Origin: Nitrosomonadales bacterium
GTDB taxonomy: Bacteria; Pseudomonadota; Gammaproteobacteria; Burkholderiales; Gallionellaceae
Assembly: GCA_016177795.1 (NCBI GenBank)
Contig: JACOUM010000012.1
Coordinates: forward strand, 62,001 to 126,000
DNA: 64,000 bases
Direction: 5' to 3'
Below, piece after piece: positions 52,170-63,737 of the stretch; position 1 is the stretch's first letter; every line of letters begins with the position of its first letter. Made by a program: the position numbers and the translations under genes. The notes under the pieces were generated by a model. The model was not told the DNA's origin and made no database searches. It worked only from the letters and a program-made list of their open reading frames with translations.

Positions 52170-52643
52170 TTGAAGGTATTTATTGTAGAAGACTCGCTGG
52201 TTGCGTACGAAAACCTGCAATCCGTGCTGTCAGACATTCCCGGGGTGGTGATTATCGGGCATGCGGTGGATGAAATGGGCGCGATCAATGGCATCGACTC
52301 CCTGATGCCGGACGCCGTGATTCTCGATCTCAACCTGAAATCCGGATACGGGATCAACGTGTTGAAAAATATCAAGGAACTCCATGCCGCGATCAAGGTC
52401 ATGGTATTCACCAATCACGCCAACGAATTCTACGCCAGTCGATGCAAACACGCCGGCGCAGATTATTTCTTCGATAAATCCTTCCAGTTCTCGCATCTCC
52501 ACTCGGCATTGCTGGCGATAAGCTCATGCATGGCCGATACCGGTGCCACCCCGGCTCCCGCAAACGCGGGACTTCGGCCTCGAAGTAAACAACCAGAGCG
52601 GACACATCATCCTGCAAAGAAGCGCAGCGATGAGGTACCATGA
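52170..52643 (+). CDS. single-domain response regulator
   Basis: The 157-residue protein is a receiver domain (about residues 1-118) with phosphoacceptor Asp53 in DAVILDLNLKSGYG, acidic pocket EDS at 7-9 and Lys in YFFDKSFQFSHL. The remaining 40 residues are Pro/Arg-rich and carry no output domain, so it acts by protein contact or as a phosphate sink. A TTG start at 52170 is used. It overlaps the next gene by 14 bases. Confidence 0.88.
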   Translation: MKVFIVEDSLVAYENLQSVLSDIPGVVIIGHAVDEMGAINGIDSLMPDAVILDLNLKSGYGINVLKNIKELHAAIKVMVFTNHANEFYASRCKHAGADYFFDKSFQFSHLHSALLAISSCMADTGATPAPANAGLRPRSKQPERTHHPAKKRSDEVP

Positions 52644-54540
52644 CAACATAAAGAAAACAATGAAGAGGATACTCTCCCCCGCCATTTTACTGATGAATCG
52701 CCTGAGCTACGGCAAGAAATTTACGATCCTGTGGCTGCTGACGTTTATCGCGATTGTGGTGGTGGTGTATAGCCTGTTTGTCAGCCTCAATCGGATTATT
52801 CAACCCTCGCAGCGGCAACTGGATGGCCTGGTGCTGATCAAGGCAATTTCCAAAACCGTGCAGCTTGTCCAGCAGCACCGCGGATTTTCATCCGCGCTGC
52901 TCGGCGGCAAAGAGGCGATGCGGGACAGACGCACCACCAAGGGAATCGAGGCCGCCGCCGCATTCAGTGCCATGGAGGGAAAATTACCCTCCGGCCTGGC
53001 TTCGGGTGAGGACTTCCGGCGCATCAAGGCAGACTGGGAGCAACTGCGCAAAGAGGGGCTGCACTGGGCCATGGACAAGAACTTCGCCGCGCACACCGGC
53101 CTGATCAGGCAGATGCGGCTTTTCCACGCGGTTGCCGCCGACGAATACGCGCTGAGCATGGATATGGAAATCGCCACGTTCTACCTGATTGACACCATCG
53201 TCAACAAATTGCCGGACGCGCTCGAGCATTTCGGGCAAGTCCGCGGATATGGCACGGGAATCCTGGCGGGGAAGCAGATCACCGAGCAACAAAAGATCAG
53301 ATTGCATTCCACAATTACCGAACTCGATAGCGCGCTCGACGAGCTCAACATCAATCTCGGAAAAACCGGCCGCTATAACCCGGCGATAGAGGATTCAATC
53401 TCGGCGGCGTCCAGGGATATTACCGATTCGGCGCAGCATGCCATCGATCTTGTGACATCGGATATCCTCGCGGGCCGTTTTGCCATGTCCCCGGAGGTTT
53501 TCCTGGAAATGGCCACGGTGGCGATCGACAAAGGCTACACGCAAATGTACGACACGCTGCTGCCGACCGCCGAATCCCTCATCAAGGCACGCATCGCACG
53601 GGCGAAAAACACGCTATACATGAGCATCGGCGCCGCCTTCGTGCTGTTTATGATGGTGGCCTATTTCTCGGTTGGCATCTACTACGCCGTAACCGACAGT
53701 ATTCAGGCGCTTGCCGATTCGGCGCACGCTTTTATCAACGGCAACCTGCACAAGCGGGTGCCCATCAACACGAGCGATGAACTCAGCCGGGTTGGTGAGA
53801 TATTCAACGAAATGGCCGATGGCTTCAGTGCCCTGCTTGAAAAACATCACAAAGCCGAGAAGGCATTGAGCGAACTTACCGCGTATCTCCAGACCGTGCG
53901 CGAGGAAGAGAAAGCCAATCTCGCGCGTGAAATCCACGATGACCTGAGCGGCACGCTGGCCGCCATCAAAATGGACATTTACTGGCTGGAGAGCAAACTG
54001 CCCAAGGGATTGGAAACAAATCAGATGTTCGATCGCATCAGATCAATGTCGCAACTTCTCGATGGCGCGGTGACTGCCACGCGGAATATCATCGCCGACC
54101 TGCGCCCGGCCATACTCGACGACCTCGGCTTGCTGGCGGCGCTCGAATGGCAGGCCGCGCAATTCCACAAACGCACCGGCATCGAATGCCGGGTGAATTG
54201 TATTGAAGATATAGGCGGCATGGACAAACAGCAATCGATCGCACTATTCCGTATTTTCCAGGAATCGCTCTCCAATATCGCGCGGCATTCCGGCGCATCC
54301 AGAGTTGAAGTCGAGTTTTACCACAGTAACGACGAGATTGCCTTGTTCATCAGCGACAATGGGTGCGGTATGACGCGAAAAGGCGGCATTGCTGCAAATT
54401 CATACGGCCTGCTCGGCATGACCGAGCGCGTCGAACAATTGGGCGGCAAAATCAAGTTCGACAGCCCGCCGGGCGGTGGATTTAATGTGACGGTGATATT
54501 GCCGTTACAAACCGGCCTGCAGGATGGTGAGAAGGCATGA
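52630..54540 (+). CDS. NarX-type sensor histidine kinase with NIT domain
   Basis: The 636-residue protein (ATG 52630; ATG 52660 possible) has a membrane helix (FTILWLLTFIAIVVVVYSLF), a periplasmic nitrate/nitrite-sensing NIT domain ([20 protein letters not shown] onward, about 200 residues), a second helix, HAMP, and a HisKA_3/HATPase module with the phosphoacceptor His436 in LAREIHDDLSGTLAAIKMDI and GCGMTRKGGIAANSYGLLGM. The HisKA_3 type pairs with NarL-like regulators; the gene overlaps such a regulator by four bases. The ligand may be nitrate or nitrite but is not shown by the sequence. Confidence 0.92.
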   Translation: MRYHDNIKKTMKRILSPAILLMNRLSYGKKFTILWLLTFIAIVVVVYSLFVSLNRIIQPSQRQLDGLVLIKAISKTVQLVQQHRGFSSALLGGKEAMRDRRTTKGIEAAAAFSAMEGKLPSGLASGEDFRRIKADWEQLRKEGLHWAMDKNFAAHTGLIRQMRLFHAVAADEYALSMDMEIATFYLIDTIVNKLPDALEHFGQVRGYGTGILAGKQITEQQKIRLHSTITELDSALDELNINLGKTGRYNPAIEDSISAASRDITDSAQHAIDLVTSDILAGRFAMSPEVFLEMATVAIDKGYTQMYDTLLPTAESLIKARIARAKNTLYMSIGAAFVLFMMVAYFSVGIYYAVTDSIQALADSAHAFINGNLHKRVPINTSDELSRVGEIFNEMADGFSALLEKHHKAEKALSELTAYLQTVREEEKANLAREIHDDLSGTLAAIKMDIYWLESKLPKGLETNQMFDRIRSMSQLLDGAVTATRNIIADLRPAILDDLGLLAALEWQAAQFHKRTGIECRVNCIEDIGGMDKQQSIALFRIFQESLSNIARHSGASRVEVEFYHSNDEIALFISDNGCGMTRKGGIAANSYGLLGMTERVEQLGGKIKFDSPPGGGFNVTVILPLQTGLQDGEKA

Positions 54541-55184
54541 TACGCATCCTGATTGCCGACGACCACGCCATCGTGCGCCAGGGATTGAAGCAAATCCTGG
54601 AGGAACACGGCAAGATGAAAGTCGTGGCGGAGTTCTCCAGCGGTGCTGATGCCTTGTATTGGGTTTACAGGAACGATTGCGACGTGGTATTGCTCGACAT
54701 CTCCATGCCCGGCAAGAGCGGCATTGAAGTGCTCAAACAACTTCACGCGGAAAGACCGAAATTGCCGATACTGATTCTCAGCATTTACCCCGAAGACCAA
54801 TACGCCGTACGCCTTATCAAAGCGGGCGCCGCCGGTTATCTGACCAAGGAAACCGCGCCGGAAACCGTGGTGGACGCGGTGCGCCGTGTAGCAAACGGCA
54901 AGAAATATATCAGTCAGACAGTGGCTGAAATGCTTGCCAATGATATCGGCATGCCGGATGGAAAACTTCCACACGAAACCCTGTCGAACCGCGAATACCA
55001 GATTTTCCTGATGATTGCCTCGGCCACAACCGTTTCGGAAATTGCCGATACGCTGGCATTAAGCGTGAAAACCGTCAGCACTTATCGCCGTCGCATTCTG
55101 GAGAAAATGAACATGCGCAATAACGCCGAACTGATGCACTATGCCATCGAAAAGGGTTTCGGCAAATCCTGTCGTATCTTGTGA
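54537..55184 (+). CDS. LuxR/NarL-type response regulator
   Basis: The 215-residue protein has a receiver domain (Asp54 in VVLLDISMPGKSG, Lys in AAGYLTKETAPET) and a C-terminal LuxR helix-turn-helix (LSNREYQIFLMIASATTVSE, IADTLALSVKTVSTYRRRIL). It is the cognate partner of the kinase upstream and likely activates or represses genes in response to the NIT ligand. No binding site is known here, though the conserved upstream blocks at 51867 and 55187 are candidates. Confidence 0.93.
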   Translation: MIRILIADDHAIVRQGLKQILEEHGKMKVVAEFSSGADALYWVYRNDCDVVLLDISMPGKSGIEVLKQLHAERPKLPILILSIYPEDQYAVRLIKAGAAGYLTKETAPETVVDAVRRVANGKKYISQTVAEMLANDIGMPDGKLPHETLSNREYQIFLMIASATTVSEIADTLALSVKTVSTYRRRILEKMNMRNNAELMHYAIEKGFGKSCRIL

Positions 55185-55474
55185 CACGTCAGACGGACAC
55201 TGACAACACACCCCTCCTCCCGCTTACATCATAAGCAGAAAAAAACCTATACGCCCCTTGCAGGCGGTGTCGCACTATAACCCCTGTGCGTTCATTCTTA
55301 AAAACGTAGTTGAAATCTGCAAGGGCATGTACTGCCAGCGATCAGAAGGCTCGCACGCATGGCGCGCTCCTGCAGGTTATCACCCGGAATCCGGGTAGCG
55401 TAGATACAGGAAACATGCACACCCGCGACTAAAGAGGTACCCATGACAGACGACAAGAATGGCAGGGAAAGATA
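55185..55474. other. second copy of the NIT-locus upstream region
   Basis: No gene is supported. Bases 55187-55284 resemble 51867-51965 (blocks TCAGAC, ACACTG, CTTACAT, CCTAT, GGTGT, ATAACCCC). A hairpin ACCCGG-AAT-CCGGGT lies at 55382-55396, about 80 bases before the GGDEF-EAL gene. Confidence 0.6.
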
Positions 55475-58111
55475 ATGCGGACCGCCTTTTCTCCCGCTAT
55501 TACCTTAATGAATCGCATGAGCTACACCAAGAAGTTCATGGTGCTGTGGCTGGTGTCGTTTGTTGCGATAACTGTGATTGGGTATAGCCTGTTCGTCAAC
55601 CTCAATCAGGTTATCCGTCTCTCGCAGCGACAACTGGACGGCCTCGCGCTGATCCAGCCGATTTCAAAAACTGTCCGGCTTCTTCAGCAGCACCGCGGAT
55701 TTTCGTCCGCGTTGCTCGGTGGCAATCAGACGATACGGGACAGGCTTGCTGCCAATGAAAAGGAAGCTGCCGAAGCATTTAATGCCATGGAGGGGAGACT
55801 GCCTCACGACTTGACGAGGAACGAAAATTTCCGGCGTATCAAGGCCAGCTGGGAGTCGTCACGCAAAGATGGGCTCCGCTGGACAATGGATGAAAATCTC
55901 ACCGTGCATACCAGCCTGATCAGGCAGATGCGATTATTCCATGCGTTCATCGCCGACGAATACGCGCTGAGCATGGATACGGAAATCGCCACGTTCTACC
56001 TGATCGACACCATCGTTAACAAGCTGCCTGATGCGCTCGAACATTTCGGGCAGATTCGCGGATACGGCACCGGCATCCTGGCAAAGAAGCAGATCACAGA
56101 GCGCCAGAAAATCAAATTGGGTTCCCTGATCGCAGAACTCGACAGCGCGATTGATGAACTCAACATCAACCTCGAAAAAACTGGTCTCCATAACCCGGCG
56201 ATACAGGGGTCAGTTTCGGCAGCGTCCAGAAATATTACCGATTCTGCGCAGGGGGCTACCAGTATTGTGGAATCGGACATCCTCGCTGGCCATTTTGCCA
56301 CGCATCCTGATACTTTTCTGAGCATGGCCACTGCGGCGATCGACAATAGCTATGCGCAAATGTATGACACGCTGCTGCCAACGGTCATAACGCTCATCAA
56401 GGCACGCATCAAACAGGCAGAAAAAACGCTGTACCTGAGCATCAGTATCGCCCTCCTGCTGTTTCTGGTAGTGGCCTATTTCTCAACCGGCATTTACTAC
56501 GCTGTTACCAGCGGTATTCAGTCGCTTGCCCATGCAGCGCGCGCCTTTGTCAACGGCGACCTGAGCAAACGGGTGCAGCTCAACATGAACGATGAGCTCA
56601 GCCAGGTTGGCGATATTTTCAATGAAATGGCCGATGGGTTCAGCAACTTGCTTGAGGCGAATCGTGTCTCCGAGGACATCATCTGGAAGCAGGCCAATTT
56701 CGACACATTGACTGGTCTACCTAACCGCCGCATGTTCCATGATCGCCTGGAACAGGAAATCAAGAAAGCGCACCGTGCCAGACTGAAAGTGGCACTGCTG
56801 TTCATCGATCTTGATAAATTCAAGGAAATCAACGACACGCTTGGACACAGCACGGGCGATATTCTGCTGATGGAAGCGGCACGACGCATCAGCGGTTGCG
56901 TGCGCGAGACTGATACCGTGGCGCGACTGGGCGGTGACGAGTTCACCGTCATCCTGACGGAGCTTGACAACGTTGGCGACATCGATCGCGTGACTGAATA
57001 CATCTTGCAGGAACTTGCCAAACCATTCCATCTGGAGGGCAGGGTAGCCTACATAACCGGCAGCATCGGCATCACGTTGTATCCGGATGATGCCGCCAAC
57101 ATGGAAGACATGATCAAGAACGCCGACCAGGCGATGTACGCGGCCAAAAGCAACGGACACAACAACTTTGAATACTTCACTCATCTCATGCAACAAACGG
57201 CGCAGACCAATCTGCGCCTGACCAACGATTTGCGCGGCGCTCTGGCGGCCAACCAGTTCAGGATTCATTACCAGCCCATCGTGGAGTTGGCCACATGGCA
57301 AATTCATAAAGCGGAGGCACTGGTCCGCTGGCAACATCCTGAACACGGCATGGTCAGGCCGGATCAATTCATTCCACTGGCCGAAGAGAGCGGGCTGATT
57401 ATCGAAATCGGCAGCTGGGTATTCAAGGAAACGTCACAACAGGTAAAGCGCTGGATAGCACTATGTGACTCCGCGCTTCAAGTCAGTGTGAATGTGTCGC
57501 CCGTACAATTACGCCATTCCGGAAATGCCTGCGAAGTAGGTCTTGATTATTTGAAGGAGCTCGGCCTGTCCGGGAAAAGCATTGCCATCGAGATTACCGA
57601 AGGGTTGTTGCTGGAAGTAGATGAAAAAGTTACCAAAAAACTGCTCGCATTCCGCAACGCGGGTATTCAGATGTCAATTGATGACTTCGGCACGGGTTAT
57701 TCGTCACTCTCCTATCTCAAGAAGTTTAATGTCGATTATTTGAAGATCGACCAGTCGTTCGTGCGCAACATAGAGACTGACGCTAATGATATGGCGCTTT
57801 CCGAGGCCATCATCGTGATGGCGCATAAGCTTGGACTCAAAGTGATTGCCGAAGGAGTAGAGACGGAGAAGCAGCGGAAGCTGCTGACCGCTGCGGGATG
57901 CGACTATGCACAAGGGTATCTGTTCTCAAGGCCGGTGCCAGCAGAGGAGTTTGAAAGATTGCTCACCCAGAATGCGCGTCATTGCATGCCGGCAACATTT
58001 GAGAAGGAGGCGCTGAATAAGCCCGCCCGCTCTGAGCATGATGAAACGACTGACTATTCCACCAGGCTGCCCAAAGACGGTTGCCAGGTGATTGGTTATG
58101 TCGAAGGGTAG
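55475..58111 (+). CDS. NIT-HAMP-GGDEF-EAL cyclic-di-GMP enzyme
   Basis: The 878-residue protein begins with the same membrane/NIT/membrane/HAMP layout as the kinase above (residues 1-400, more than half identical by eye; for example [20 protein letters not shown] and [20 protein letters not shown]). Then follow a diguanylate cyclase domain with GGDEF near residue 486 and an RxxD inhibitory site (RETD) in place, and an EAL phosphodiesterase domain with the EAL motif near 614 ([11 protein letters not shown]) and [14 protein letters not shown]. All visible catalytic residues of both domains are present. It should link the NIT ligand to c-di-GMP level. Confidence 0.94.
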   Translation: MRTAFSPAITLMNRMSYTKKFMVLWLVSFVAITVIGYSLFVNLNQVIRLSQRQLDGLALIQPISKTVRLLQQHRGFSSALLGGNQTIRDRLAANEKEAAEAFNAMEGRLPHDLTRNENFRRIKASWESSRKDGLRWTMDENLTVHTSLIRQMRLFHAFIADEYALSMDTEIATFYLIDTIVNKLPDALEHFGQIRGYGTGILAKKQITERQKIKLGSLIAELDSAIDELNINLEKTGLHNPAIQGSVSAASRNITDSAQGATSIVESDILAGHFATHPDTFLSMATAAIDNSYAQMYDTLLPTVITLIKARIKQAEKTLYLSISIALLLFLVVAYFSTGIYYAVTSGIQSLAHAARAFVNGDLSKRVQLNMNDELSQVGDIFNEMADGFSNLLEANRVSEDIIWKQANFDTLTGLPNRRMFHDRLEQEIKKAHRARLKVALLFIDLDKFKEINDTLGHSTGDILLMEAARRISGCVRETDTVARLGGDEFTVILTELDNVGDIDRVTEYILQELAKPFHLEGRVAYITGSIGITLYPDDAANMEDMIKNADQAMYAAKSNGHNNFEYFTHLMQQTAQTNLRLTNDLRGALAANQFRIHYQPIVELATWQIHKAEALVRWQHPEHGMVRPDQFIPLAEESGLIIEIGSWVFKETSQQVKRWIALCDSALQVSVNVSPVQLRHSGNACEVGLDYLKELGLSGKSIAIEITEGLLLEVDEKVTKKLLAFRNAGIQMSIDDFGTGYSSLSYLKKFNVDYLKIDQSFVRNIETDANDMALSEAIIVMAHKLGLKVIAEGVETEKQRKLLTAAGCDYAQGYLFSRPVPAEEFERLLTQNARHCMPATFEKEALNKPARSEHDETTDYSTRLPKDGCQVIGYVEG

Positions 58112-58137
58112 GCAACATATTATTTAAGGAGAAAAAC

Positions 58138-60120
58138 ATGGAGCGTTCAACGATAGTCCAACGCCTCATTCTGCTGACTGCCATACCAGTAACAGCGCTG
58201 ATTCTGTCTTCCGGTATCTTGATCTGGGAGAACTTTAGTCGTTACCAGAATGCAAAACAGGCCCACAGCATCATGGAGGTGGCGGTGGCGGCGGGCGATC
58301 TGATCCACCCGATGCAGATCGAGCGCGGCATGACGGCCGGTTCGATCCAGTCACATGATCAAATGTTTGAGGCTGCGTTGCCAGGCACCCGCGCCATGAC
58401 CGATGAGAAACTGGCGTCATATAAGCGGCTTATCGAAGGAATCGATACCAGTTCAATGCTGGACCTGAAAAATGCTGCCGAGGAGGCGCAACGCAAGCTT
58501 GACGGATTGGCCAGGACGCGCGATCAGGTCAATCAATATGACATTACCGCTGGCGAGGCATCTGCTTTTTATACCGGCACCATCGCACAACTCATGGAGG
58601 TAATGAGTACCGCTGCCGCGTATAACAGCGATCCCGGAGTCGCGCAAAAACTTTTGACTTACCATGCCTTTTCCAATGCCAAGGAAAATGCCGGGCAAGA
58701 GCGGGCATTGATTACCATGGCATTTGTCGCAAACAGGGTTGACCCAACGCAATACCGCGCCATTCTGGCGAAGATACACAAACAGGAAGCCTACCTGGAT
58801 TCATTCAACGATTCTGCGAGCACGCAGGAAAAGATGGCGCTGGAAGCGCTGCTTGACAGTGAAGCTGCACAGGATGTGCAGCGTATGCGCGGCATTATGA
58901 TCGAGCGTTCTGCACTGGGTCTGTTCGATGTAGACCCGGCCACCTGGTTCAGGCGCAGCACTGACAGGATCAATGGGTTATATGAAGTCGAGCAGCTGAT
59001 CACGAAAAACATCCATTCCGATGTAAATAATCTGCTGGCGTCCAGCAGCACCCTCCTTCTGTCGCAACTGATCCTGGCAACACTGGCAATCGCACTTGCT
59101 GCAGCCGTATCGATATGGGTGGCACGCAGCATAAACCGGCCATTGAAGGCGGTTGTCGATGCGGCTGAATATGCGGTGGCCAATGATGATTTTACCCGCG
59201 CCATCCCCGAGGATGGTACCCAGGAAACGGCACGCGTCGGCCAGGCGATCAACCACCTGATGGAGAAATTCCGCAGCGTCATTGCGCATGCAAACCGCTC
59301 CAGCGAAGATATTGCGGGTGCCTCCAACGCGCTGTCTGCTTTGAGCAAACAGGTTAATCAGAGTTCGTCTGCGCAGGCGGATGCCACCTCGACAGTCGCC
59401 GCGGCCGTCGAGGAAGTGTCTGTAAGCGTCAGCGAAACAGCTACCAATGCCCGCAACGCAGGCGCAATTGTCGAAAAATCCCGCGCCGGAACAGAAAACG
59501 CGCTTGCCGTCATGGCCGAAACAGTGCAGAACGTGAAAGATATTGCCACGCTGATCCGCGAATCTGACGTCAATGTCGGCAGGCTTGACGAGAGATCGAA
59601 GAAAATCGGCGGCATCGTCAGGATGATCAAGGAAGTTGCCGATCAGACCAATCTGCTGGCGTTGAATGCCGCAATCGAGGCGGCACGCGCTGGCGAGCAA
59701 GGCAGGGGATTTGCAGTCGTGGCGGATGAAGTGCGCAAGCTTGCTGAAAGCACCACAAAGGCGACTACTGATATTGCTGCGCTCATCGGCGATATCCAGC
59801 ATCATATCGGCGAGACCGTTACAGGGATGCAGCAGGCCACTGGCCAGGTTGCGGAAAGCCTTGATCTGGTCGGCAAAACAGAGGCTGCGCTGCATCACAT
59901 AGGCGATGATGCGCGCGAAGTGGCCATCAATGTCAGGGGCATTATTGACGCACTGCGCGAGCAGGATGCTGCCATTCAACAGGTGGCGGAAAACGTCGAG
60001 AAAATTGCCAGAATGGCCGAAGAAAACAGCGCCGCCGCCGCTTCGAGCAGCGATACGGCGGACCATCTCGACAGACTGTCCGGCGCGCTAAAAGGATCAG
60101 CGGCTCGTTTTAGAGTCTAA
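58138..60120 (+). CDS. methyl-accepting chemotaxis protein with NIT domain
   Basis: The 660-residue receptor has an N-terminal helix ([20 protein letters not shown]), a NIT-type periplasmic domain ([20 protein letters not shown]), a second helix (about 310-330), HAMP, and the cytoplasmic hairpin with [20 protein letters not shown], the most conserved MCP sequence. The NIT domain is more distant from those of the kinase and cyclase. The ATG at 58138 follows AAGGAG. It has no C-terminal CheR pentapeptide. Confidence 0.93.
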   Translation: MERSTIVQRLILLTAIPVTALILSSGILIWENFSRYQNAKQAHSIMEVAVAAGDLIHPMQIERGMTAGSIQSHDQMFEAALPGTRAMTDEKLASYKRLIEGIDTSSMLDLKNAAEEAQRKLDGLARTRDQVNQYDITAGEASAFYTGTIAQLMEVMSTAAAYNSDPGVAQKLLTYHAFSNAKENAGQERALITMAFVANRVDPTQYRAILAKIHKQEAYLDSFNDSASTQEKMALEALLDSEAAQDVQRMRGIMIERSALGLFDVDPATWFRRSTDRINGLYEVEQLITKNIHSDVNNLLASSSTLLLSQLILATLAIALAAAVSIWVARSINRPLKAVVDAAEYAVANDDFTRAIPEDGTQETARVGQAINHLMEKFRSVIAHANRSSEDIAGASNALSALSKQVNQSSSAQADATSTVAAAVEEVSVSVSETATNARNAGAIVEKSRAGTENALAVMAETVQNVKDIATLIRESDVNVGRLDERSKKIGGIVRMIKEVADQTNLLALNAAIEAARAGEQGRGFAVVADEVRKLAESTTKATTDIAALIGDIQHHIGETVTGMQQATGQVAESLDLVGKTEAALHHIGDDAREVAINVRGIIDALREQDAAIQQVAENVEKIARMAEENSAAAASSSDTADHLDRLSGALKGSAARFRV

Positions 60121-60554
60121 TTTCGTTTCTATTCCAACCCATCCAAGCGGCCAGACAAAAGGAATATGGATGGGATCGAATCAATCACCGGTCACGCAAT
60201 GCGCCAAGATACAGGGCACCACATGAACCATCATTCGCGATGGCGGTGCGCCAAACCACCATTGGCCGTTGCACTTCAAACCTGAATCCATACTTCCGCA
60301 TAGCGGCATTTTCTCCTGAAAGATCCTGCCGCTTTTATCCAGAAAAACATTCCACTACAAAAACGAAGGCTGCGCTTCGGAATCAAGTTCGCCTAACTTT
60401 CTGTGTAACAAGTGAAAAATATATAGGCCAAAATATTACTTGCAAAAAAAACTCAGTCCCCTAGAATTAGTCGAAATCAAGCGGGAAACTACTAGATGTA
60501 GTGGTTTTTGAGTTCTTGGGCCATAGCAGCCCACGTAATAAGGGGGATTGTATT
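60121..60554. other. region upstream of nrdJ
   Basis: No gene is supported in these 434 bases. A palindrome ACTAC-TAGAT-GTAGT lies at 60488-60502, 53 bases before the chosen nrdJ start, and could be a regulator site; it only loosely resembles NrdR boxes. I did not find a cobalamin riboswitch. Confidence 0.45.
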
Positions 60555-63500
60555 GTGCTTGTTATAGAAAACGCTTTGTCTTCAACATCTGCCCGCAACA
60601 TTTCCGGATCCTCCATTTCGCCCAGCATGTCGTCTGACCAAGGCAATGTATCTCACCGCAAGGATGCTGCGGTTCAGCCTGAACCGGCCAAGGCTTCCTT
60701 CATTCCGTTGCAGGGCGATCAGATGACAGGCAAATCAGCTTCAGAAAGGCCCATTGAATTGATACAGGAAATCAGCACGGAAGTATTGCTGGAGAAATAT
60801 GCAGAACCCGGCGAAACTTCGGTCGAGGATGTGCGCCGCCGTGTGGCGCGCGGTCTGGCGCAAGCCGAGAAACCGGAACAGCACGCCAAGTGGGAAGAAG
60901 CCTTCTTTCGTGCGCAAGGGAATGGTTTTGTGCCGGCCGGCCGCATCAACTCGGCAGCCGGGTTGAAGATTCAGGCAACGCTGATTAACTGCTTTGTGCA
61001 GCCGGTGGGCGATGCGATCTCCGGCATCAGCAACGGCAAACCGGGCATCTATGATGCGCTGCAACAGGCGGCGGAAACCATGCGGCGCGGCGGCGGGGTC
61101 GGCTACGACTTTTCCTCGATCCGTCCCGAAGGCGCACACGTCAAAGGCACCAATTCGCGCGCCAGCGGACCGATTTCCTACATGCGCGTGTTCGACCGCT
61201 CCTGCGAAACGGTCGAATCGGCCGGTGCGCGGCGCGGCGCGCAGATGGGCGTGTTGCGCTGCGATCATCCCGACATCGAAAAATTCATCCACGCCAAGGA
61301 CAAGGGCGACCTGCGCAACTTCAACATTTCCGTCGGCGTCACCGATGCGCTGATGCATGCCGTGGCAAACGGCGAAGACTTCGAGCTGGTGCATAGCGCC
61401 GAGCCTTCTGCCGCGCTCAAGGAGCAGGGCGCCGCACAGCGCGCCGACGGCAAATGGGTGTACCGCAGGGTACCGGCCGCCGACCTGTGGAAGCAGATCA
61501 TCGAAAGCACCTACGATCATGCCGAGCCGGGCGTGCTGTTCATCGACCTGATGAACCGCGACAACAATCTGTCCTATATCGAAGTGATCGAAGCGACCAA
61601 TCCATGCGCCGAACAGCCGCTGCCCTCATACGGCTGCTGCTGCTTGGGATCGATCAACCTGACCTGCATGGTGGAAAAAGCCTTTACTGCCCAGGCGGCT
61701 TTCAATTTTGAGCAATTCAAGGAACTGGTGCATGTCGGCGTGCGCATGCTGGATGATGTGCTGAACGTAACGGCCTGGCCGCTGCCAGAACAGCAGCAGG
61801 AGGCACAGAACAAGCGGCGCATCGGGCTGGGCTACACCGGGCTGGGCGATGCGCTGGCGATGCTGGGACTGCGCTACGACACCGACGCGGCGCGGGCATT
61901 CGCCGCGAAACTGACGCGCTTCATGCGCGATGAGGCTTATCTCGCCTCGGTGGACTTGGCCATCGAGCGCGGCGCCTTTCCGCTGCTGGATACCGAACAG
62001 TATCTTGCCGCGCCGCGCTTCGCCTCGCGGCTGCCGGAAGAAATCAAGGGCAAGATACGCAAGCACGGTATCCGCAACAGCCACCTGCTGTCGATCGCGC
62101 CCACCGGCACCATCTCGCTGGCGTTCGCCGACAACGCCTCCAACGGCATCGAGCCGCCGTTCTCCTGGTTCTACACGCGTAAAAAGCGCATGATGGACGG
62201 CAGCACCAAGGATTACCAAGTGGAAGACCATGCCTGGCGCATGTACCGGCAAATGGGCGGCGATATGGATAACCTGCCGCCCGCCTTCGTCACCGCGCTC
62301 GAGATTTCGGCAATCGACCACATGAAGATGGTGGCCGCCGTCGCGCCGTTTATCGATACGGCGATCAGCAAGACGGTCAACGTGCCGGCCGATTATCCCT
62401 ATGAAGACTTCAAGGAACTCTATACGGAAGCATGGAAGGCCGGACTGAAAGGTCTGGCAACCTACCGCCCGAACAATGTGCTGGGCTCCGTATTGTCCGT
62501 CACACCGGCCAAAACGGAGGAGCAGCCGCAAGACCTGCTGTTCGACCAGGATCGCCGCATCGTGCTGGAAGCCGCCCCCAAGCCGGCGCTTGCTTCGCTG
62601 CGCTGGCCGGGCCGCCCGCAGTTGCCCGGCGGCAGCGAGGGTTGGGCATCCCAGGTGGTGAAACATCCGCTCGGCAGTTTCGTGACATTCGTTTCTCATA
62701 CCACCAACGGCAAGAACCATCCGTTCGAAGTCTGGGTGAACGGCTCGGAGCAGCCGCGCGGGCTCGGTGCGCTGGCGAAATCGCTGTCGATGGATATGCG
62801 CGCGCGCGATCCGGTGTGGGTGCGCATGAAGCTGGAAATGCTGATGAAGACTGCCGGTGACGATGCCTTCGAGATGCCGATGCCGCCTGACGGTGAAATA
62901 AAACTCATGCCGAGCCTGGTGGCGGCGTTCGCGTATTTGCTGAAATATCGCATGGAGCAACTGGGCGCACTGGAAGTGGGCGAAGGCGCTACCACCCCGA
63001 TGATGGACGCATTGTTCGCCAAGAAAGAACCAAAAACCGGCACCGACGGCACGATGAGCTGGACCGTGGATATTTCCAATGCCGGCACCGGCGACGACTT
63101 CGTTCTGGGACTGAAGGAACTGGTGCTGCCGGACGGCCAACGCCGCCCCTACTCGATGTGGCTGGCCGGGGTTTACCCGCGCGCCCTCGACGGCCTGTGC
63201 AAGGTACTGAGCCTGGACATGCGTGTCATTGATCCGGCCTGGATCGGCATGAAGCTGCGCAAGCTGCTTAACTTCGGCGAGCCATTGGGTGATTTCATGG
63301 CGCGCGTGCCGGGCGGTGAAAAAATGGAAAGCTATCCGTCGACAGTTTCCTATGTCGCCAAGCTGATCATTCACCGCTACGCCATGCTCGGCATTCTCGA
63401 CGAGCACGGCTACCCGGTTCAGCAGATGGGTGTGCTGGAAGTCCCCGAAGCGCAAAGCAAGGCCTCCGGGGTAAAACCGATGGTCGGCAAGGTCTGCAAG

Positions 63501-63581
63501 GAATGCGGCAATGCCACGCTGATCAAGAAAGACGGCTGCGAATTCTGTACCAGTTGCGGAACGATCGGGGCCTGCGGATAG
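60555..63581 (+). CDS. nrdJ: adenosylcobalamin-dependent (class II) ribonucleotide reductase
   Basis: About 1008 residues from a GTG at 60555, which has AGGGGG eight bases upstream; a GTG at 60501 and an ATG near 60627 are alternatives. The core has [40 protein letters not shown], the radical-site region [20 protein letters not shown] and [20 protein letters not shown]. Beyond about residue 680 come two similar TSCPD-like modules ([20 protein letters not shown] and [20 protein letters not shown]), and the end is a zinc-finger-like [17 protein letters not shown] with the redox Cys. It makes deoxyribonucleotides without oxygen, given B12. Confidence 0.94.
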   Translation: MLVIENALSSTSARNISGSSISPSMSSDQGNVSHRKDAAVQPEPAKASFIPLQGDQMTGKSASERPIELIQEISTEVLLEKYAEPGETSVEDVRRRVARGLAQAEKPEQHAKWEEAFFRAQGNGFVPAGRINSAAGLKIQATLINCFVQPVGDAISGISNGKPGIYDALQQAAETMRRGGGVGYDFSSIRPEGAHVKGTNSRASGPISYMRVFDRSCETVESAGARRGAQMGVLRCDHPDIEKFIHAKDKGDLRNFNISVGVTDALMHAVANGEDFELVHSAEPSAALKEQGAAQRADGKWVYRRVPAADLWKQIIESTYDHAEPGVLFIDLMNRDNNLSYIEVIEATNPCAEQPLPSYGCCCLGSINLTCMVEKAFTAQAAFNFEQFKELVHVGVRMLDDVLNVTAWPLPEQQQEAQNKRRIGLGYTGLGDALAMLGLRYDTDAARAFAAKLTRFMRDEAYLASVDLAIERGAFPLLDTEQYLAAPRFASRLPEEIKGKIRKHGIRNSHLLSIAPTGTISLAFADNASNGIEPPFSWFYTRKKRMMDGSTKDYQVEDHAWRMYRQMGGDMDNLPPAFVTALEISAIDHMKMVAAVAPFIDTAISKTVNVPADYPYEDFKELYTEAWKAGLKGLATYRPNNVLGSVLSVTPAKTEEQPQDLLFDQDRRIVLEAAPKPALASLRWPGRPQLPGGSEGWASQVVKHPLGSFVTFVSHTTNGKNHPFEVWVNGSEQPRGLGALAKSLSMDMRARDPVWVRMKLEMLMKTAGDDAFEMPMPPDGEIKLMPSLVAAFAYLLKYRMEQLGALEVGEGATTPMMDALFAKKEPKTGTDGTMSWTVDISNAGTGDDFVLGLKELVLPDGQRRPYSMWLAGVYPRALDGLCKVLSLDMRVIDPAWIGMKLRKLLNFGEPLGDFMARVPGGEKMESYPSTVSYVAKLIIHRYAMLGILDEHGYPVQQMGVLEVPEAQSKASGVKPMVGKVCKECGNATLIKKDGCEFCTSCGTIGACG

Positions 63582-63737
63582 GCGTTTTGTGCCGCATCCC
63601 GTAAACCGCTGGGCGCCACGGCATTGACGGCCGCCGCCTTCCTGCGCTGGTTTTTTAAGGAACATTGATCGGCTTTCCATGAACCGCGTTGCCGGTTGAT
63701 TTGGCAATACAGCAAGTTAATCTAAAGGGGTTATAAA

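Noticed and set aside
60121-60554. Cobalamin riboswitch before nrdJ
   Set aside because: Expected for a B12-linked gene in some lineages, but no B12-box-like segment or matching stem set was recognised by eye; a covariance-model search would decide.
61626-63707. Open frame of 693 codons on the minus strand
   Set aside because: Antisense to nrdJ, with no recognisable domain and a composition typical of antisense frames.
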